Positions 1 through 7,523 of a stretch of DNA of 64,000 nucleotides are shown piece by piece (the stretch's first letter is position 1; every line of letters begins with the position of its first letter). A model generated the notes under the pieces. That model did not search any database. It was not told where the DNA came from and was given only the letters and a program-made list of their open reading frames with translations. A program made the translations under genes and the position numbers. Origin of the DNA: Streptomyces sclerotialus (lineage in GTDB: Bacteria > Actinomycetota > Actinomycetes > Streptomycetales > Streptomycetaceae); contig JODX01000009.1 in assembly GCA_000719105.1 (NCBI GenBank), positions 147,244 to 211,243 on the forward strand, given 5' to 3'.

Positions 1-90
1 TTCCGCCCGTTGACGGCGGCACTCTCCGGCTCCACAACCAAAAACACTACAACTTCGCGCCATCTTGGGGCAGTTCGCAGAGAGGTGGTT

Positions 91-174
91 ATGAGACGAC
101 CCCAAGTGGAGATAACTCAGGTGAAGTTGGTCGCCAACTCAAGCAACATGGTCAAGCTTACGGGGGGTTGGTAA
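91..174 (+). CDS. possible 27-aa micro-ORF with a strong ribosome-binding site
   Basis: I do not recognise the product. An ATG at 91 follows a good Shine-Dalgarno-like GAGAGGTGG and opens 27 codons ending in TAA. The peptide starts MRRPQVEITQVK and ends KLTGGW. Codon use (AGA, ATA, ACT, TTG, TCA, CTT) is unlike the surrounding genes, so it may be a regulatory or leader peptide rather than a normal protein. A TTGACG hexamer at about 10-15 could be a -35 element. It lies upstream of the 61-aa membrane protein. It may equally be chance, since nothing but the RBS and the intact frame supports it. Confidence 0.3.
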   Translation: MRRPQVEITQVKLVANSSNMVKLTGGW

Positions 175-272
175 CCGCAGGTCACCGCGGATCGCTGAGG
201 GTGACTCCGTCGACCGGGTGGGCACCGCCGTCTCGTCCTGTAGGGAGGGACCGTTCCAGAGGAGGGAACGCC

Positions 273-458
273 ATGCCGCTCATCGCCCTCGCCGCAGCGA
301 TCCTCATCGCCGGGTTCCAGCAGCTCATCGAATGGAAGTACGGCCCGCTGGGCATCGTCGGCCTGCTCGCGCTCACCATCGGGCTCAAGGCGCGGAACAC
401 CCTGGTCAGCGGCGTGGGGGCGGTACTGCTCGTACTGCTGCTCGCCCCGGCCGGCTGA
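273..458 (+). CDS. small hypothetical membrane protein (61 aa)
   Basis: This is a 61-residue protein of unknown function. Two hydrophobic stretches (about residues 1-12 and 22-58) with very few charges point to a small integral membrane protein. The start at 273 is chosen because GGAGGG sits 7 nt upstream; the longer reading frame lacks a better site. It ends before a strong hairpin at 691-716 that separates it from the convergent rsiG. No domain is recognisable. Confidence 0.6.
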   Translation: MPLIALAAAILIAGFQQLIEWKYGPLGIVGLLALTIGLKARNTLVSGVGAVLLVLLLAPAG

Positions 459-690
459 CGCCGCCACCGGTCCGGCCGGCCGGACTTCCCTCGGGAGGGG
501 GGTCGGAAGCCCGGTCGGCCCACAGCACAGTCACAACCGAATACGGTGACAACTCCACATGGCCACAACCGAATCACGGCACCACAGCACGTACTGAGGG
601 ACACACAACTGCATCGCACAACTGGATACAGGGGAGCTTGCGACAAAGTCATCGACCCGCACGGGAAGGAGCACGGCACCGTACGCGACA

Positions 691-716
691 GGGCGCCGCC
701 CACTGAGGCGGCGCCC
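691..716. terminator. hairpin between convergent genes
   Basis: Perfect 10-bp arms (GGGCGCCGCC at 691-700 and its complement at 707-716) enclose a 6-nt loop. It lies just beyond the rsiG stop codon and downstream of the 61-aa gene, so it could end transcription from both sides. There is no clear T-tract. The rest of 459-743 holds no gene I can support. Confidence 0.6.
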
Positions 717-743
717 TCGTGCTGTTCCCGTACCCCGCCCGTG

Positions 744-1406
744 TCACACGAGCAGGTCGTCCACCTGTGCCTCACCCTCCCGGTACCGGCGGGCGATCTC
801 CGCGCTGCAGTCGTCGGCCGTGCGCTGGAGATGCTGCCGCCGGCGGGAGATCTGCCGCTCGTAGCGGGCGAGCCGGCCGAGGCCCGCGGCCAGCTCCTCG
901 TCCGTACGGGCCTTCAGGTCCGAGAGCTCCACCTCGCCGAGCATCTCCGCGGCGAGGGCCCGGTACTCCTCACGGTGCGGCGTGCCGACCGTCACATGGC
1001 GGGCGGAGGAACGGTGCCGGGCGGGCGCGTCCTTGAGGATCTCCGGGAGCCGGTCGACCAGGCCCACGGGCGCCGCGGCTCCGCCGCGCCGGGCGAGCTC
1101 CGCGCGCAGGATGTCGATCCGCCCCTGGAGCAACCGCCGCACATAGCTGAGGTCGGCCTCGTCCCGCTGGGCGTCCCGGCGCCGGCCCCGCAGCTCGGCG
1201 AGCCGGAGCTCCGACAGACCGGCGCACGGCAGGCCGGCGGCCGGCGCCGGGGGCGTGCTGTCCGTGCGCTGCACGGGCGGGCGCGGCGCCCCCGCGGCGG
1301 CCCACTCCACGGCCCACGGCCCGGCGCCCACCTCCGCGGTCGCGCCCGCACCGGCGCCCCCGCCTCCGCCCCTGCTGCCGCTCGTCCTCGCACTCGATGT
1401 GCTCAT
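744..1406 (-). CDS. rsiG: c-di-GMP-binding anti-sigma factor RsiG (AmfC-like)
   Basis: RsiG binds c-di-GMP and sequesters the sporulation sigma factor WhiG in Streptomyces. The family signature E(X)3S(X)2R(X)3Q(X)3D occurs twice here: at about residues 83-98 (EADLSYVRRLLQGRID) and 173-188 (ERQISRRRQHLQRTAD). These are the two helices of the known antiparallel coiled coil that binds the dinucleotide. The N-terminal 60 residues are Gly/Ala-rich and low complexity. The start at 1406 (MSTSS) gives 220 aa; a longer frame to 1478 exists but its extra residues look non-coding. I recall the gene also being annotated amfC. The sequence-motif match makes the call strong. Confidence 0.88.
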   Translation of the reverse strand: MSTSSARTSGSRGGGGGAGAGATAEVGAGPWAVEWAAAGAPRPPVQRTDSTPPAPAAGLPCAGLSELRLAELRGRRRDAQRDEADLSYVRRLLQGRIDILRAELARRGGAAAPVGLVDRLPEILKDAPARHRSSARHVTVGTPHREEYRALAAEMLGEVELSDLKARTDEELAAGLGRLARYERQISRRRQHLQRTADDCSAEIARRYREGEAQVDDLLV

Positions 1407-1674
1407 GCTGGTGTCAACCGTCCCCTCGACCGGCGCGGTCCGCCCCACGCACGCACCACGATGCACGCATGGTGCCACCAGAAGCGGACGCTATGTGACC
1501 GAGTGCCCTTGATCGGCCCAGATGGCCGGTTAAGGATCATTAAGAACGACCATCCTCCCGGTGCAGCGGGAACGTCCGAGGCGAAACGATTGTGCTCGGC
1601 ACGCCCCGCCCCTCACGCCGGCCGCGGCCCTACCCCCGAACGGATGACACCGCCTCGCACGGCATCATGTCCGT

Positions 1675-2100
1675 ATGCGTGCGGTGGTGCAGAGAGTGGA
1701 CGGCGCGAGCGTCGTCGTCGACGGCGAGACGGTCGGGGAGATCCACGGCGAGGGACTGTGCGTCCTCGTCGGCGTGACCCACGAGGACACCAAGGAGAAG
1801 GCGGACCGGCTGGCCCGCAAGCTCTGGTCGGTGCGGATGCTCCAGGACGAGAAGTCGTGCAGCGACATCGACGCACCCCTGCTCGTCATCAGCCAGTTCA
1901 CGCTGTACGGGGACGCCCGCAAGGGCCGCCGCCCCACCTGGAACGCCGCCGCGCCCGGCGAGGTCGCCGAGCCGCTCGTGGACGAGGTGGTCGCCCGGCT
2001 GCGGGCGCTCGGCGCGACGGTGGCGACGGGCCGGTTCGGCGCGGGGATGCGTGTCTCGCTGACGAACGACGGCCCGTTCACGGTGCTGATCGAGGTCTGA
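1675..2100 (+). CDS. dtd: D-aminoacyl-tRNA deacylase
   Basis: Dtd hydrolyses D-amino acids mischarged onto tRNA, a chiral proofreading step in translation. At 141 aa it has the usual family length. Both catalytic signatures are present: SQFTLYGD at about residues 78-85 and NDGPFT at about residues 131-136, close to the C-terminus. The start MRAVVQRV is the canonical N-terminus of the family. No Shine-Dalgarno precedes the ATG. A CATCAT hexamer 6 nt upstream resembles a -10 box, so the mRNA is probably leaderless. It is divergent from rsiG. Confidence 0.95.
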   Translation: MRAVVQRVDGASVVVDGETVGEIHGEGLCVLVGVTHEDTKEKADRLARKLWSVRMLQDEKSCSDIDAPLLVISQFTLYGDARKGRRPTWNAAAPGEVAEPLVDEVVARLRALGATVATGRFGAGMRVSLTNDGPFTVLIEV

Positions 2101-2147
2101 CGGCCCCGGCCACGCGCCAGGGCCCTCCCGGCCGCACGCCACGGCCC

Positions 2148-3113
2148 CTACGGCTCGACGACGACCTCCTGAGCCGCCGCGGTGTCCCCCGCCAGCAGCC
2201 GCGCGTCCACCGGCACGTTCCGCTTGACCAGCGCGAGCGCGACCGGTCCCAGCTCGTGGTGGCGTACGGACGTGGTGATGAAGCCGATCCTCCGGCCCTC
2301 GCCCCCGTCGTCGGCGACCCGGATCTCGGTACCGGGCGCGGGCAGGTGCACCTCGCTGCCGTCCAGGTGCAGGAAGACCAGACGGCGCGGCGGCTTGCCC
2401 AGGTTCTGCACCCGGGCCACGGTCTCCTGGCCCCGGTAGCAGCCCTTCTGCAGGTGCACCGCGGTGCCGATCCAGCCCAGCTCGTGCGGGATGGTCCGGT
2501 GGTCGGTCTCGAAGCCGAGGCGCGGGCGGTGGTGCTCGACGCGCAGCGCCTCGTACGCGAGCAGCCCGGCGGCCGGGCCTGCACCGGCCGCGTACGACTC
2601 CAGGTCCGCGCGCGGCAGGAAGAGATCACGGCCGTACGGCGTCTCGCGGACGACGACGCCCTCGGGCACCTCCGCGATGGACCCGGCCGGCAGGTGCACG
2701 ACCGCGATGTCGCCGGTCCGGTCCGCCACCTCGACCCGGTAGAAGAACTTCATCGACTCCAGGTACGCGATCAGCGCGTCCTGGGTGCCGGGCTCCACAT
2801 GGGCCCAGACGGTCTTCCCGTCGTCGACGAGGTACAGCGCGTGTTCGACGTGACCGTTCGCGGACAGCACGAGGGCCTCGGTGGCCTGGTGGGCCGGCAG
2901 ATCGCTGACGTGCTGGGTGAGCAGCAGGTGCAGCCAGCTCAGCCGGTCCTCGCCGGTGACGGTCACGACGCCCCGGTGGGAGAGGTCGACGAAACCGTTG
3001 CCGTCGGCGAGGGCGCGCTGCTCGCGGAACAGATCGCCGTAGTGGGCGGCGACGCCTTCGTCCACGCCTTCGGCGGGGACGGCGCCGGGCAGGGACAGCA
3101 GAGGGCTCTTCAT
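2148..3113 (-). CDS. ygfZ: YgfZ/GcvT-type folate-binding protein
   Basis: This 321-aa protein belongs to the YgfZ family: tetrahydrofolate-binding proteins related to the glycine-cleavage T protein and involved in Fe-S cluster maintenance and some tRNA modification. The hallmark K-G-C-Y-x-G-Q-E is seen as KGCYRGQE near residue 223, followed by the expected TVARV..LG. The N-terminal half carries the FVDLSHRG and LTGEDRLSWLHLLLTQ-like pattern of the folate fold. Its start is only 10 bp from the stop of the upstream nur, so the two probably share a transcript. Confidence 0.92.
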   Translation of the reverse strand: MKSPLLSLPGAVPAEGVDEGVAAHYGDLFREQRALADGNGFVDLSHRGVVTVTGEDRLSWLHLLLTQHVSDLPAHQATEALVLSANGHVEHALYLVDDGKTVWAHVEPGTQDALIAYLESMKFFYRVEVADRTGDIAVVHLPAGSIAEVPEGVVVRETPYGRDLFLPRADLESYAAGAGPAAGLLAYEALRVEHHRPRLGFETDHRTIPHELGWIGTAVHLQKGCYRGQETVARVQNLGKPPRRLVFLHLDGSEVHLPAPGTEIRVADDGGEGRRIGFITTSVRHHELGPVALALVKRNVPVDARLLAGDTAAAQEVVVEP

Positions 3114-3123
3114 GGGGCCAAGC

Positions 3124-3561
3124 CTACGACTTGGTAGTTGAAGCCTTGAGGGAGCAACTCTCGCACCGGCCGAAGATGGCGAAGTGCTTCAGATCGGTGT
3201 CGAATCCGAACGTCTCGCGCAGCTTCGCGGTGAACTCCGCGGCGACGTCCGTGTCCGCCTCGATCACGTTCGTGCAGTCCCGGCACACCAGATGCAGATG
3301 GTGGTGCCGGTCCGCGAGGTGGTAGGTCGGCGCCCCGTGCCCCAGATGGGCGTGCGAGACGAGGCCCAGTTCCTCCAGCAGCTCCAGCGTGCGGTACACG
3401 GTGGAGATGTTGACCCCCGACGCCGTCTTCCTCACCTCGCCGAGGATGTCGTCGGGGGTCGCGTGCTCCAGGGTGTCCACGGCTTCGAGCACGAGTTGCC
3501 GCTGCGGGGTCAGCCGGTAGCCGCGCTGCCGCAGATCACTCTTCCAGTCGGTGCTCACCAC
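3124..3561 (-). CDS. nur: Fur-family nickel-responsive repressor Nur
   Basis: Nur represses nickel uptake and the iron superoxide dismutase gene in Streptomyces when nickel is plentiful. The 145-aa protein has the Fur winged-helix domain (residues 1-80, LTPQRQLVLEAV) and the dimerisation/metal domain with HHHLHLVCRDC at about residues 86-97 and a terminal CESC. It agrees nearly residue for residue with the S. coelicolor Nur sequence as I remember it, which separates it from the paralogues FurA, Zur and CatR. It starts 45 bp after the nitrobindin stop and reads into ygfZ. Confidence 0.92.
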   Translation of the reverse strand: MVSTDWKSDLRQRGYRLTPQRQLVLEAVDTLEHATPDDILGEVRKTASGVNISTVYRTLELLEELGLVSHAHLGHGAPTYHLADRHHHLHLVCRDCTNVIEADTDVAAEFTAKLRETFGFDTDLKHFAIFGRCESCSLKASTTKS

Positions 3562-3606
3562 ACCGAAAGTCTAGGACCAGTCGCCCGAGACGCGGCAGAA
3601 GAAGGA

Positions 3607-4182
3607 CTACTTGAAGAAGGCGATCCCGTCGTCCGGCATGTCGTCCGGGAGGGCCTTGGCCCAGCGCTCGACGTCCTCCGGCGTGACGACCTTCTTCAGG
3701 TGGGCGGACATGTAGGGGCGCAGCTCGACCTCGGGGGTCTGCTTCTCGCCGACCCACATGAGGTCGCTCTTCACATACCCGTAGAGCCGCTTGCCACCGC
3801 TGTACGGGCCCGAGGCGGCGGTCCGGGCCACCGCGTCGGTGACCAGGTCGATCTGCGGCTTCTTGTCGGCCATCTCGCCGTACCAGACCTCGACGACACC
3901 GTCGTCGCGGACCATCGTGACCTCGACCTTGCGGTCGGCGTCGATGCGCCAGAAACCGGACTCGGTCTCCAGCGGCCGCACCTTGTTGCCGTCGTTGTCC
4001 AGCACCCAGGTGCGGGAGTGGTACTCCAGGAAGTCCCGGCCGTCGTGGGTGAAGCTGACCTCCTGGCCGAAGTTGCACTTCTCGGCGCCGGGGAAGTCGT
4101 GCACGCCCGCGCCGGCCCAGTTCCCGAGCAGGAAGGCGAGCGGAACCAGGTCCTTGTGCAGGTCGGACGGGATCTCGATCAT
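3607..4182 (-). CDS. nitrobindin (FABP-like heme-binding protein)
   Basis: This 191-aa beta-barrel protein belongs to the FABP/nitrobindin family (DUF1794), which binds ferric heme and isomerises peroxynitrite to nitrate. The family motif GxWxGxG is present near the N-terminus as GNWAGAG (about residues 20-26), and a conserved late histidine may be the heme ligand (SAHLKK, about residue 160). There is no signal peptide, so it is cytosolic. It lies between a 32-aa membrane peptide and nur on the same strand. Confidence 0.85.
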   Translation of the reverse strand: MIEIPSDLHKDLVPLAFLLGNWAGAGVHDFPGAEKCNFGQEVSFTHDGRDFLEYHSRTWVLDNDGNKVRPLETESGFWRIDADRKVEVTMVRDDGVVEVWYGEMADKKPQIDLVTDAVARTAASGPYSGGKRLYGYVKSDLMWVGEKQTPEVELRPYMSAHLKKVVTPEDVERWAKALPDDMPDDGIAFFK

Positions 4183-4218
4183 GAGTGGCTCAGCAGTCTC
4201 GTACGGTGTGGGCGGGGG

Positions 4219-4317
4219 TCAGCGCTGGCCCTGGTACAGCTTCTTCACGGCCAGCCCGGTGAAGGCGAGGACGCCGACGCAGACCAGGACCAGCAGGGCT
4301 TCGAAGAAGATCTCCAC
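4219..4317 (-). CDS. 32-aa single-span membrane peptide
   Basis: A GTG at 4315-4317 preceded by a strong GAGGAG (8 nt away) opens 32 codons: a hydrophobic span (ALLVLVCVGVLAFTGLAV, about residues 7-24) followed by a basic tail KKLYQGQR. It is too short for routine gene calling. The good ribosome-binding site and clean single-pass topology support it. It lies 36 bp upstream of the nitrobindin gene on the same strand and may be co-transcribed. Function unknown. Confidence 0.6.
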   Translation of the reverse strand: MEIFFEALLVLVCVGVLAFTGLAVKKLYQGQR

Positions 4318-4427
4318 GGGGTGCTCCTCGGTTGAGCGGGGTGTAGCTGTACGTGTACGGGGCCGGGCCCCAGCTTACGCGGCGGGGGCCCGGCTTTCTC
4401 CGTGAGGTGGGGCTCACCTCGTCCGGC

Positions 4428-5141
4428 TCAGCCCAGCAGCTGGCTCTGCAGCACCACGGTCTGCTGGAACGGCACGGCCTTCGCGGTGCCCTTCCGCGAC
4501 TGGGCGACGACCGCGATCGTGTCGCCCGCGGACAGGTACGCCTGGCGGACCTGCTCGTCGTCGTACGGCTCGGCCTCGTCGTACGCGAACCGCCGCACGT
4601 CCTCGACGTTGGCCTTCGAGTTGGGGTAGCCGTCGTCGAACTTCGGGTCCGGGGCACCGCGCAGGTCGTACACGGGCGCGTCGTACTCGACGATCTTCTC
4701 GAACAGTTCCTCGGCCGCCGCTCCCGTCCCGAACTGCAGCAGGTAGATCCGCGCGTGTGTGCCGTCCTGCGTGGTCCAGCCGCCGGCGGCGATGTGGCGC
4801 AGGCCGTAGTCGGTGAGCAGCTGCCCGAGCTCCTCGCGGTCCTCCTTCTCCGCGTACTCCGCCAGGAAGTCCTTCGTCGCCAGCCAGCCGTCCTCACCGC
4901 GCAGCGCCTTGTCCCGCTCGCTGCCCTTCGGTGCGGGCAGCACGAGTTCGCGCAGGTCGGCGTGGTGGGCACCTGCCGTGTTGGCTTCGGCGAAGGGGGC
5001 GGGACTGCCGGCGGGCAGCGGAGGGCGCGTGATCTCCGGGTACGCCCAGCGGCCGTCCGGCTCGGTGGCGGAAACCTCGGGCACTGGCACTTGCGAGGCT
5101 TGTGACACTTCCGGGACTTCCAAGGCGTTCCCCCCACACAA
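4428..5141 (-). CDS. hypothetical protein (about 237 aa)
   Basis: I do not recognise this protein. It is soluble, acidic and has no signal peptide or membrane segment. Residues 60-100 (LRELVLPAPKGSE...) and the C-terminal half (about residues 150-237) look globular; the first 55 residues are Pro-rich. The only start extending the frame fully is a TTG at 5141 without a convincing Shine-Dalgarno, so the true start may be a GTG further in. It is divergent from the DsrE-like gene. Confidence 0.6.
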   Translation of the reverse strand: MCGGNALEVPEVSQASQVPVPEVSATEPDGRWAYPEITRPPLPAGSPAPFAEANTAGAHHADLRELVLPAPKGSERDKALRGEDGWLATKDFLAEYAEKEDREELGQLLTDYGLRHIAAGGWTTQDGTHARIYLLQFGTGAAAEELFEKIVEYDAPVYDLRGAPDPKFDDGYPNSKANVEDVRRFAYDEAEPYDDEQVRQAYLSAGDTIAVVAQSRKGTAKAVPFQQTVVLQSQLLG

Positions 5142-5236
5142 CGTGAAGCACGGACTCCGTATCCGCGCACAGGAGACTCATGGCCGGCACATGGAGTTGT
5201 CCCGTGGATGATCACGATCCGGACTACCATTCCGGC

Positions 5237-5599
5237 ATGGCGAAGAAGCTCGTGATCAAGGTGACGGCCGGGGCGGACGCCCCGGAGCGCTGCTCCCAGG
5301 CGTTCACCGTGGCGGCGGTGGCCGTGGCCAGCGGCGTGGAGGTCTCCCTCTGGCTGACCGGGGAGTCCTCCTGGTTCGCCCTGCCGGGACGGGCCGCCGA
5401 GTTCGAGCTCCCGCACGCCGCCCCGCTGCCCGACCTGCTCGACTCGCTCCTGTCCGGCGGGCGCGTCACCCTGTGCACGCAGTGCGCGGCCCGCCGGGAC
5501 ATCACGGAGGAGGACGTCATCAAGGGCGTCCGTATCGCCGGCGCCCAGGTCTTCGTCCAGGAGGCGACGGCGGACGACACCCAGGCGCTCGTGTACTGA
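5237..5599 (+). CDS. DsrE-family protein
   Basis: This 120-aa protein has the DsrE/DsrF-like fold associated with small sulfur-relay proteins. It has the typical start AKKLVIKVTAGADAPERCSQAF, a central Trp-containing strand and a late ...TLCTQCAARRDI with two cysteines (about residues 79 and 82) that could carry sulfur. The start at 5237 is preferred over an upstream in-frame ATG because a TACCAT -10 hexamer ends 6 nt before it, indicating a leaderless mRNA. The nearby thiosulfate sulfurtransferase fits a sulfur role, but this is inference. Confidence 0.8.
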   Translation: MAKKLVIKVTAGADAPERCSQAFTVAAVAVASGVEVSLWLTGESSWFALPGRAAEFELPHAAPLPDLLDSLLSGGRVTLCTQCAARRDITEEDVIKGVRIAGAQVFVQEATADDTQALVY

Positions 5600-5612
5600 G
5601 ACGTACTTGGGC

Positions 5613-5663
5613 GTACCAGACGCGTACTGGGGTGTACGGGTGTACCAGAGGCGTACTGGGGTG
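5613..5663. repeat. two 22-bp direct repeats in a GTAC-rich spacer
   Basis: Two 22-bp copies, each starting GTACCAGA and ending ACTGGGGTG, lie at 5613-5634 and 5642-5663 and differ at one position (period 29 bp). A weaker related stretch precedes them at about 5592-5612. They fill the spacer between the DsrE-like stop and the convergent DUF3099 gene. The many GTAC/GTACC palindromes would allow alternative hairpins. Confidence 0.6.
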
Positions 5664-5679
5664 GTACTGAGACGCCCGG

Positions 5680-5904
5680 CTACCGGGGCCGCCGCTCCCT
5701 GCCGTCCGGCTCGTCCCACCAGCGGTCCTCGGGACCCCGGCGGTTGGCCACGATCGCGGCCAGCGGCGGGATGACCATCGCCACCACGCACATGCCGACG
5801 GCCACGGGCACCGACCAGAGGCGTACGACGGAACAGCCCAGGACGAAGAGCGCCAGGCAGGCCCCCATCATGGCGAAGTACACGTGGCGTCGCCGTGCGT
5901 ACAT
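5680..5904 (-). CDS. DUF3099 membrane protein
   Basis: This 74-residue protein matches the actinobacterial DUF3099 family of two-span membrane proteins. Hydrophobic segments at about residues 9-28 and 32-52 are flanked by a basic N-terminus (MYARRRHVYF) and a charged, Arg-rich tail. Function is unknown for the family. It is followed by the convergent DsrE-like gene and preceded by a strong hairpin at 5940-5977. Confidence 0.82.
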   Translation of the reverse strand: MYARRRHVYFAMMGACLALFVLGCSVVRLWSVPVAVGMCVVAMVIPPLAAIVANRRGPEDRWWDEPDGRERRPR

Positions 5905-5939
5905 GTCTCCAGCGTAGGCCCGTACTCACGCACGCCGAA

Positions 5940-5977
5940 GGGCCGCATCCCCGGGTGTTCACCCCGGGATGCGGCCC
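5940..5977. terminator. strong hairpin between DUF3099 and DUF1416 genes
   Basis: Perfect 12-bp arms (5940-5951 and 5966-5977, GGGCCGCATCCC and its complement) surround a 14-nt loop that can itself form a short GGGTG/CACCC helix. It lies about 60 bp downstream of the DUF1416 stop on the minus strand, so it most likely ends the sulfurtransferase transcript before the DUF3099 gene. Confidence 0.65.
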
Positions 5978-6036
5978 CTCGGTCGCGTCAGGACCGTCGG
6001 GTGCCGGCCGGATCCGTCACGATCCGTCCGTCACCG

Positions 6037-6324
6037 TCAGACGGCGATCGCGACCTCCGCCAGACCGCCCTGCTGGGCGACGACCGTGCGGTCGGCGGTG
6101 GCGCCGGGCACCAGCGCGCGGACGGTCCAGGTGCCCTCGGCCGCGTAGAAGCGGAACTGGCCCGTCGCGGAGGTGGGGACCTCCGCCGTGAACTCGCCGG
6201 TGGAGTCCAGCAGCCGGACGTAGCCCGTCACCGGCTCGCCGTCGCGGGTCACCTGACCCTGGATCGTGGTCTCACCGGGCTTGATCGTCGAGGCGTCCGG
6301 GCCGCCGGCCTTCGCTCCGCACAT
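6037..6324 (-). CDS. DUF1416 protein, sulfurtransferase partner
   Basis: This 95-aa protein belongs to DUF1416, usually found immediately downstream of an actinobacterial thiosulfate sulfurtransferase, as here. It begins MCGAKAGGPD with a conserved cysteine at position 2 and continues as a single beta-sandwich-like domain (ITGxVxRDGEPV, GQFRFYAAEGTW). There is no signal peptide. The order leader peptide, sulfurtransferase, DUF1416 implies one cysteine-responsive operon. The role is not established; a sulfur acceptor role for Cys2 is my inference. Confidence 0.88.
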   Translation of the reverse strand: MCGAKAGGPDASTIKPGETTIQGQVTRDGEPVTGYVRLLDSTGEFTAEVPTSATGQFRFYAAEGTWTVRALVPGATADRTVVAQQGGLAEVAIAV

Positions 6325-6390
6325 GTCGTACTCCTGTTGAGTGGTGAAGGGTCGGTCGTTCGGTGTCGGTGTGGGTGTCGGCGGGGCCGG

Positions 6391-7230
6391 TTACTTGGCG
6401 GGGCCGAGCTCGATCGGCACGCCGACGAGGGAGCCGTACTCGGTCCAGGAGCCGTCGTAGTTCTTGACGTTGTCCACGCCGAGCAGCTCGTGCAGCACGA
6501 ACCAGGTCAGCGCGGAGCGCTCACCGATGCGGCAGTAGGCGATGGTGTCCTTGGACAGGTCGACCTGCTCGTCCTCGTAGAGGGCCTTGAGCTCGTCGTC
6601 GGACTTGAAGGTGCCGTCGTCGTTGGCGTTCTTCGACCACGGGATGTTGCGGGCGGACGGCACGTGGCCGGCACGCTGCGACTGCTCCTGCGGCAGGTGC
6701 GCCGGGGCGAGCAGCTTGCCCGAGAACTCGTCGGGGGACCGGACGTCGACCAGGTTCTGGGCGCCGATGGCCGCCACGACGTCGTCGCGGAAGGCACGGA
6801 TCGAGGTGTCCTGCGGCTTGGCCTTGTACTCGGTGGCGGCGCGCTCCGGCACCTCCTCGACCAGCTCGCGGGCGTCCAGCTCCCACTTCTTGCGGCCGCC
6901 GTCGAGCAGCTTGACGCTGTCGTGGCCGTAGAGCTTGAAGTACCAGTACGCGTAGGAGGCGAACCAGTTGTTGTTGCCGCCGTAGAGGATCACCAGGCTG
7001 TCGTTGGCGATGCCCTTGGCGGACAGGAGCTTCTCGAAGCCCTCCTGGTCGACGAAGTCGCGGCGGACCGGGTCCTGCAGGTCCTTCGTCCAGTCGAGCT
7101 TGATCGCGTTCCTGATGTGGTTCTTGTCGTACGCGGTGGTGTCCTCGTCCACCTCGACGACGACGACGTTCTCGTCGTCCAGGTGGTCCTGCAGCCAGTC
7201 GGCGTCGACCAGGACGTCGCTGCGGCTCAT
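6391..7230 (-). CDS. sseA: thiosulfate sulfurtransferase (rhodanese)
   Basis: This tandem-rhodanese enzyme transfers sulfane sulfur from thiosulfate or 3-mercaptopyruvate. Its 279 aa contain two rhodanese domains: an inactive one at about residues 5-125 and a catalytic one at about 155-275. The active-site loop is CRIGER (about residues 232-237), the form typical of actinobacterial CysA/SseA-like proteins. A GGAGGAG sits 7 nt before the ATG. It lies 150 bp downstream of a cysteine-rich leader peptide, so expression is likely attenuated by cysteine supply, and it is followed by DUF1416. Confidence 0.9.
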   Translation of the reverse strand: MSRSDVLVDADWLQDHLDDENVVVVEVDEDTTAYDKNHIRNAIKLDWTKDLQDPVRRDFVDQEGFEKLLSAKGIANDSLVILYGGNNNWFASYAYWYFKLYGHDSVKLLDGGRKKWELDARELVEEVPERAATEYKAKPQDTSIRAFRDDVVAAIGAQNLVDVRSPDEFSGKLLAPAHLPQEQSQRAGHVPSARNIPWSKNANDDGTFKSDDELKALYEDEQVDLSKDTIAYCRIGERSALTWFVLHELLGVDNVKNYDGSWTEYGSLVGVPIELGPAK

Positions 7231-7380
7231 GCTCTTCTCCTCCGGGGCAGTTGCGGCGGGGCTGTGCGTTCAGAGAGGGTGCGCGCGGCCAGGCCCTCGG
7301 CGGCGACGCGGCGCACGGGCGGCCCTGAACAGGGATGACTCGGATCCAGGGCCCGGGGAACCGGGAGCTGGCGCTCCCGC

Positions 7381-7464
7381 TCAGACGGCGCGACAGAGCA
7401 TGGCGGCGACGCGGCACAGGTCTACTGCCCGCCGCTTCGTGAGATCCGCCTGTCGCTGCTTCAT
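7381..7464 (-). CDS. 27-aa sulfur-metabolism leader peptide
   Basis: A 27-codon ORF (start MKQRQADLTKRR, end MLCRAV) precedes the sulfurtransferase operon. It matches the actinobacterial putative leader-peptide type found upstream of cysteine and sulfur genes, with the conserved TKRRAVDLCRVAAMLCR core and two cysteines near the end. Such peptides are proposed to sense cysteine by ribosome stalling at the Cys codons, controlling the downstream transcript. The 150 bp up to the sulfurtransferase ATG is GC-rich and can fold into competing hairpins, as attenuation requires. Confidence 0.75.
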   Translation of the reverse strand: MKQRQADLTKRRAVDLCRVAAMLCRAV

Positions 7465-7506
7465 GCGCTCGATCGTAAGGACGGACGGGCGGGCATGTCA
7501 CCGATG

Positions 7507-7523
7507 TGTCGCATAGTGAGACA
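7507..7523. promoter_or_regulatory. imperfect 17-bp dyad upstream of the leader peptide
   Basis: TGTCGCATAGTGAGACA reads as a dyad of form TGTC.CA...TG.GACA. It lies 43 bp upstream of the leader-peptide ATG, where the promoter should be. Its position and symmetry suggest an operator for a sulfur-responsive repressor; no regulator is identified. The rest of the 317-bp gap (7465-7781) shows G-rich runs but no gene. Confidence 0.45.

Noticed and set aside
546..3137. 863-aa plus-strand reading frame
   Set aside because: It is an antisense shadow of rsiG, ygfZ and nur; the Arg/Pro/Ala composition is that of GC-biased non-coding frames.
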